A stretch of 64,000 nucleotides of DNA from assembly GCA_902363625.1 (NCBI GenBank), contig CABJAS010000008.1, positions 177,047-241,046 on the forward strand, given 5' to 3'. Position numbers and translations under genes: made by a program. The notes under the pieces are model-generated. The model was not told where the DNA came from, searched no databases, and was given only the letters and a program-made list of their open reading frames with translations. The DNA is from Clostridiaceae bacterium (GTDB taxonomy: Bacteria > Bacillota_I > Bacilli_A > Erysipelotrichales > Coprobacillaceae). Positions 59,818-64,000 of the stretch are shown in pieces; within the stretch, counting starts at the first letter, position 1, and every line of letters starts with the position of its first letter.

Positions 59818-60729
59818 TTACCAGTTCATAAAACGCACTTCAGTATGCAGCTCCACTTGAAAGCGTTCCATCACAAGAGATTGAATATGTTCGATCAAAT
59901 TTTTTATATCCTGAGCAGAAGCATAACCGCTGTTGACAATGAAATTAGAATGTTTTGTTGATACTCTCGCATGTCCGATGCTGTATCCGCGCAATCCGCA
60001 TTCATCAATGTATTTCCATGCCGGATGCGTTTTGGGATTACGAAAAACACTGCCGGCACAAGGACGATCCCAAGGCTGTGTAGCCATACGTTTTGCCTTA
60101 CGATTTTTCATTACTTCTTTTATTTCCTCTTTATCGCCTGGCATCAATTCAAATTTAGCTTCCAGCACTACCCAATCCGGATGATCTTGTAAGATTGAAT
60201 AGCGATAAGAAAACTGCATCTCCTCATTTTTATAAGTCACAATATCACCGGTTCCATTTAAGAGGGTTACTTCTGACAGCACAGCAGCGACATCGCTTAA
60301 ATATGCCCCTGCATTCATATAGACAACACCGCCGACACTTGCCGGAATACCGGAAATAAATTCTAAACCACTTAATCCATGATTAGCCGCAGATAATGCC
60401 ATCTTGATCACCGAAGCACCGGCTTGTGCGATAACGGTCTGGTCACTAATCTCAATCTTATTAAAATACTGATTCAACGATAAGATAATTCCATCAAATT
60501 CTTTATCAGAAAATAAAACATTGGATCCCCTGCCAATGACATAATAAGGGATGCGATGTTTTTTAATTACTTTCATGATCGTTTGTAAAGCGGGAATGTC
60601 TTTAACTTCAATAAAAGCCCTTGCCGGTCCCCCGACTTTATAAGTAGTATGTTTATACATGGGTTCAAATTCTAAAATATCCCCCACTTCTGCTTCATTT
60701 AATTGTGTGATAATCGCTTCAAAATTCAT
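59818..60729 (-). CDS. murB: UDP-N-acetylenolpyruvoylglucosamine reductase
   Basis: A 303-residue FAD enzyme of peptidoglycan precursor synthesis, type II by length. FAD-binding GRGSNVLFSDKEFDGIIL, GASVIKMALSAANHGLSGLEFISGIPASVGGVVYMNAGAY and CAGSVFRNPK (proton-donor serine) are all present. ATG 60729 has AGAGGA 6 bases upstream; an earlier ATG is too close. It overlaps nothing but follows murG by 10 bases. Confidence 0.96.
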   Translation of the reverse strand: MNFEAIITQLNEAEVGDILEFEPMYKHTTYKVGGPARAFIEVKDIPALQTIMKVIKKHRIPYYVIGRGSNVLFSDKEFDGIILSLNQYFNKIEISDQTVIAQAGASVIKMALSAANHGLSGLEFISGIPASVGGVVYMNAGAYLSDVAAVLSEVTLLNGTGDIVTYKNEEMQFSYRYSILQDHPDWVVLEAKFELMPGDKEEIKEVMKNRKAKRMATQPWDRPCAGSVFRNPKTHPAWKYIDECGLRGYSIGHARVSTKHSNFIVNSGYASAQDIKNLIEHIQSLVMERFQVELHTEVRFMNW

Positions 60730-60739
60730 AAGCATTCCT

Positions 60740-61828
60740 CTACTTTCCAATCAACTCCATCATGACTTTACTAATATCTCTGCAGGCATTGACTTTTCCT
60801 AATTTCTTTGCATTTTCTTTCATTGTAACTAATGTAAATGTATCATTAAACAGAGCATCGATTTCTTCAATCAGACGATCACTGGTCAATTCATTTTCTT
60901 TGATCATTTTAGCTGCCTGCTTATTCACAAGTTCCATCGCATTGTATTCCTGATGATTGCTTGCTACATAGGGACTTGGAATCAGGATCATCGCTAATCC
61001 TAAAGCCGTTAACTCTGCGATTGTAGATGCACCTGCACGACTGACAACCAAATCACAAGCGCTTAACAGGCTTGGCATATCGTTAATATAAGGTACAATG
61101 GATACGTTATGCGGTACCTGTTTAACTTCTTGAATCATTTTATCATAGCCGTTTTTTCCTGTCACTAAAATGATCTGATAGGTTTTATCTTTAAATTTCT
61201 CAACTGTGTCTTTTAGAATTTCATTAACAGTTGCTGAACCTAAGCTTCCCATAACGATCAGCACTGTTTTTTTACTTGGATCTAAATGATATTTCTTTTT
61301 GACCTCCGGATCTTTCTTGCTTGCTACAACCTCTGTTGCACGGGGATTTCCTAACAGCAGTGTTTTTTCTTTAGGAAAATTTTCATAAGCCTTATCATAG
61401 CAGCAGATGATTTTGTCTACTCTTTTAATCAAGATTTTATTGGCTAAGCCAATCAATGAATTTTGTTCATGGATCATTGTTTTTACACCTAATGAACTCG
61501 CTGACATCACAATCGATGCACTGACATAGCCACCAAATCCAATGACTAGATCCGGTTTAAATTCCTTTACAATCTTCTTCGTCACTCTAAGCGATGCTGC
61601 GAAAACACCTAAGGCTTTTGCTTTTTGCAGCGGGTTTCCTGCAAGACCTAAAACGTGAACTCCTTTATATGCATATCCCATTTCCGGGATGACTTTCGAT
61701 TCTAAACGATTCGTTGTCCCAACAAATAAAAATTCTGTTGAGTCATAATGCGATTCTATATATTTTGCCAGAGCAATCGCCGGATATAAATGTCCACCGG
61801 TTCCTCCTGTCGCAAAGATGATTTTCAT
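60740..61828 (-). CDS. murG: Lipid II synthase MurG
   Basis: A 362-residue glycosyltransferase transferring GlcNAc to lipid I at the inner membrane face. Glycine-rich loops ATGGTGGHLYPAIALA and GFGGYVSAS, plus GSLGSA and DLVVSRAGASTIAELTALGLAMILIPSP, are the family signature. The initiation region has GTG, ATG and ATG in a row; ATG 61828 has GAGGAG 8 bases upstream. Confidence 0.96.
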   Translation of the reverse strand: MKIIFATGGTGGHLYPAIALAKYIESHYDSTEFLFVGTTNRLESKVIPEMGYAYKGVHVLGLAGNPLQKAKALGVFAASLRVTKKIVKEFKPDLVIGFGGYVSASIVMSASSLGVKTMIHEQNSLIGLANKILIKRVDKIICCYDKAYENFPKEKTLLLGNPRATEVVASKKDPEVKKKYHLDPSKKTVLIVMGSLGSATVNEILKDTVEKFKDKTYQIILVTGKNGYDKMIQEVKQVPHNVSIVPYINDMPSLLSACDLVVSRAGASTIAELTALGLAMILIPSPYVASNHQEYNAMELVNKQAAKMIKENELTSDRLIEEIDALFNDTFTLVTMKENAKKLGKVNACRDISKVMMELIGK

Positions 61829-61861
61829 ATTCATCACTCCTCAACTTCATAGTATATCATA

Positions 61862-62938
61862 TTATCCGTTAAATTGTTCAATATTTATTAATATTCCCAC
61901 ACAGGTCATAACGATGGTTAAACTGGTTCCCCCATACGACATAAACGGCAATGTTACTCCGGTAACGGGGAACAATCCCACGACTACACCTAGGTTGATC
62001 ATAATCTGAATACCGAGCATTGCAGTGATACCCAAAGCTAAAAAAGTACCGAATAAATCTTTTGAATCAAGGGCAATGCGAACCCCTCGAATAATTAAAT
62101 AAAGATACAGACAGACGACTAATCCGGCACCAATCAAGCCAAATTCTTCGCAAATAATGGCAAAGATAAAATCGGTCTGCGGTTCCGGCAAATAGAAATG
62201 CTTCTGTACACTGTTATCAAAGCCAACCCCTAACAAACCTCCGGGACCGATCGCATATAAAGACTGGATCATTTGAAATCCGCTTCCTAATGGATCTTGG
62301 AAAGGATCTAAATAGGCAACGATACGTGCTAATCGATAAGGCGCAGAGGCAATCAATCCAACTAATCCCGCAATACCGCCGATACCCAGCCAGACAAAAT
62401 AAATAAACTTAAATGGAGAAGCGATAATCATAATCACAATGCTTGCCAGCATAACTACTCCGGTACCAAAATCAGGCTGAAGCATGATTAAGGCAAAGCC
62501 TAGAAAAGCTACTACCAACAAAGTTAATGCATAACGTGCTTTTTTTAAATAGTGATAGTAAATACTGATATACTTGGCTGCGAAAATAATCATCCCGATC
62601 TTAAAGAGTTCGGAAGGCTGCAGGGAAATAGAACCGATCGCAAACCATGATCGTGATCCTCCACGCACCATTCCTAATCCGGGAATCAGAACCAGTATTA
62701 ACAAAATAAAGCAAACGATTAAAATTTTAAGGGCATGTTTTTGATAGAAATGATAGTCAATATGTATCGTACAAAACATCCCCACTAAACCCACCACGGC
62801 AAATAAAGCCTGTCTTTTAATATAATAGAAGCTGTCATTGAATTTGGCTTCTGCCCAGATATGACTGGAGCTGTACACCATGACTAATCCAATTGCGACT
62901 AAAATTAAAGTGGCTATTAACAAACGCTTTTTTTTCAT
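61862..62938 (-). CDS. FtsW/RodA/SpoVE family peptidoglycan polymerase
   Basis: A 358-residue polytopic SEDS protein with about ten membrane segments. VYSSSHIWAE, GGSRSWFAIGSISLQPSELFKI, QPDFGTGVVM, FAIICEEFGLIGA and GVTLPFMSYGGTS are the SEDS signature, including the catalytic aspartate region. Position before murG matches B. subtilis spoVE, whereas ftsW lies elsewhere there, so the identity could be spoVE or ftsW. An upstream terminator (62964-62992) separates it from the next region. Confidence 0.93.
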   Translation of the reverse strand: MKKKRLLIATLILVAIGLVMVYSSSHIWAEAKFNDSFYYIKRQALFAVVGLVGMFCTIHIDYHFYQKHALKILIVCFILLILVLIPGLGMVRGGSRSWFAIGSISLQPSELFKIGMIIFAAKYISIYYHYLKKARYALTLLVVAFLGFALIMLQPDFGTGVVMLASIVIMIIASPFKFIYFVWLGIGGIAGLVGLIASAPYRLARIVAYLDPFQDPLGSGFQMIQSLYAIGPGGLLGVGFDNSVQKHFYLPEPQTDFIFAIICEEFGLIGAGLVVCLYLYLIIRGVRIALDSKDLFGTFLALGITAMLGIQIMINLGVVVGLFPVTGVTLPFMSYGGTSLTIVMTCVGILINIEQFNG

Positions 62939-62963
62939 ATATTTTCACCCATTTATAATATAT

Positions 62964-62992
62964 AAAAAAAGAGTGTGACTTATTCACACTCT
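62964..62992 (-). terminator. Terminator upstream of ftsW/spoVE
   Basis: AGAGTGTGA (62970-62978) and TCACACTCT (62984-62992) form a perfect stem, followed by a T tract on the minus strand. It ends a transcript from the right, though no clear gene lies before it in the next 400 bases except a 42-codon frame. Confidence 0.75.
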
Positions 62993-63388
62993 AACGGATT
63001 TATAATTTGTATATTTTATGCTTTGAAATGCGAGATTAATATTTGGTTATCCTACTCAAATGTAACGCCGTGATTCAAACTTGAATTGTATATAGAAGAT
63101 AGTCGCTTTTTTACCTAGCTCGATTTTTATCTTTACAAGTTTAAAAATAAGCTCAATTTTCCTTTCATTTATTGAATATAAAAGAAAAAACTATCATCTT
63201 CTCAATAGTGTCTCCACTTATCCTCTCGCAATTTTAGCAATCACTCTAGATACTACTTCCAAAACATATGCTGAAGCCCTTTTCATTTCATGCACCACTT
63301 CACTGGATCTTGAGCTATTTCTTGCTGAATACCTCTTTGTACCCATTTAATTAATTATTAATACATTCTTTTCTTGTCTTTCTTTATC
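62993..63388. other. Gene-poor stretch
   Basis: About 400 bases without a recognisable gene apart from the 42-codon frame described separately. No promoter pair, tRNA or large repeat stands out. It separates the cell-wall cluster from the sugar epimerase. Confidence 0.6.
63218..63346 (-). CDS. Possible small basic protein
   Basis: A 42-codon frame, MGTKRYSARNSSRSSEVVHE..., rich in serine, arginine and lysine with a helical second half. There is no good ribosome binding site (AT-rich upstream) and no recognised family. It lies upstream of the strong terminator at 62964-62992, which otherwise has no gene to end. Low confidence. Confidence 0.25.
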   Translation of the reverse strand: MGTKRYSARNSSRSSEVVHEMKRASAYVLEVVSRVIAKIARG

Positions 63389-64000
63389 TTAACCATAAAA
63401 CTCTTTATACCATTTCGCAAAAGATCTTAATCCATCTCTTAAAGATGTGCTTGGTTTAAATCCAAAATCTTCTTCTAATGGTTTTGTATCTGCATATGTT
63501 ATAGGGACATCCCCAGGCTGCATTGCAACTAACTCTTTATGTGATTCAAAATCATAATCTTGTGCTAATACGTCTGCACGAATCAATTCTTGTTGTAGGA
63601 TATCCACAAACTCTAATAAATTTTCCGGTTGATTATTACCAATGTTATAAACCTTATATGGCGGTACTGGCAATCCATCTTCACCATTTACTCTATCTGG
63701 TGCTTTTTGCATAACTCTTACAATTCCCTCTACTATATCCTCTATATATGTAAAATCTCTTTGACAATTTCCATAGTTAAATATCTTTATCGTTTCATTA
63801 TTTTTTAACTTATTTGTAAAGCCAAAATAAGCCATATCCGGTCTACCTGCCGGACCATATACTGTAAAAAATCTTAACCCAGTAGATGGAATATTATACA
63901 GCTTACTATATGCGTGTGCCATAAGCTCATTTGATTTCTTTGTAGCTGCATACAATGATACTGGATTATCTACTTTATCCTCTGTTGAATATGGAACCTT
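63389..64000 (-). CDS. NAD-dependent sugar epimerase, N-terminal part outside window
   Basis: The C-terminal ~203 residues of a short-chain sugar-nucleotide epimerase; the coding frame continues past 64000. KVPYSTEDKVDNPVSLYAATKKSNELMAHAYSKL holds the YxxxK catalytic pair, then GLRFFTVYGPAGRPDMA and DFTYIEDIVEGI. This matches UDP-glucuronate 4-epimerase-type enzymes. It would supply sugar for surface polysaccharide. The Met inside at 63955 is not the true start. Confidence 0.85.
   Translation of the reverse strand, partial: KVPYSTEDKVDNPVSLYAATKKSNELMAHAYSKLYNIPSTGLRFFTVYGPAGRPDMAYFGFTNKLKNNETIKIFNYGNCQRDFTYIEDIVEGIVRVMQKAPDRVNGEDGLPVPPYKVYNIGNNQPENLLEFVDILQQELIRADVLAQDYDFESHKELVAMQPGDVPITYADTKPLEEDFGFKPSTSLRDGLRSFAKWYKEFYG

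Noticed and set aside
63389..63955. Epimerase beginning at the internal Met (63955)
   Set aside because: The frame is open to the window end and the upstream residues (KVPYSTEDKVDNPVSL) belong to the family, so the gene is cut by the edge.

Overview
The window is about 64 kb of low-GC Bacillota DNA. It carries an almost complete set of early sporulation genes (spoIIGA, sigE, sigG, ylmC, gerM and a short GerE-like LuxR protein), a T-box-controlled ileS, a CIRCE operator and mostly AGGAGG-type ribosome binding sites. Gene order over large stretches follows the Bacillus subtilis chromosome. Together with the divergent protein sequences and gut-type accessory genes (intracellular fucosidase, Fe-S aldo/keto reductases, a KilA-N island), this suggests an endospore-forming gut Firmicute, perhaps an Erysipelotrichia relative. 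The taxon is an inference.

Layout. 1-900: FMN-binding protein (cut by the window edge) and a TetR regulator with its operator. 970-6300: a CIRCE-headed proteostasis operon (TPR protein, tig, lon, engB). 6400-9600: assorted enzymes (S51-like peptidase, secreted DUF3298-like protein, 2H phosphoesterase, C45/Ntn hydrolase). 9700-15500: two Fe-S aldo/keto reductases, nickel-pincer cofactor genes larE, larB and larC, and a MerR regulator, with matching MerR-type promoters. 15500-18420: a frameshifted carbonic anhydrase, two small genes, an XRE-PurM-like fusion and a truncated MerR relic. 18430-23090: feo iron-uptake operon with three related operators, then a flotillin. 23300-30700: XRE, LysR and MerR regulators, acyltransferase, carboxylesterase, AEC transporter, MazG-like protein. 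30800-32000: a small tRNA-Arg island holding one KilA-N gene. 32000-34800: paired helical proteins, a phosphodiesterase and a GH29 fucosidase. 34900-35650: a seven-repeat CRISPR array with no cas genes in the window. 35650-45400: gerM, murI, a VanY-like protein, GerE-like regulator, uvrC, mutS2, cvpA, rnhC, dCMP deaminase. 45440-62940: rluD-like, lspA, ileS with T-box, divIVA, ylmH, sepF, ylmC, sigG, sigE, spoIIGA, a MazG-like gene, proC, ftsZ, ftsA, a GNAT, divIB, murB, murG and ftsW/spoVE, that is, the division and cell-wall cluster fused to the mother-cell/forespore sigma cluster. 63389-64000: a sugar-nucleotide epimerase cut by the edge.

Most genes lie on the minus strand, so transcription runs right to left. 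The most unusual points are an HTH-XRE domain fused to a PurM-like enzyme, an RNase HIII and a VanY-type peptidase that have both lost their catalytic residues, a CIRCE element in front of the tig-lon operon, the cas-less CRISPR array inserted into a region otherwise syntenic with B. subtilis, and a tRNA-Arg 3'-end duplication flanking a KilA-N gene. All calls are from reading the sequence; no database search was possible.
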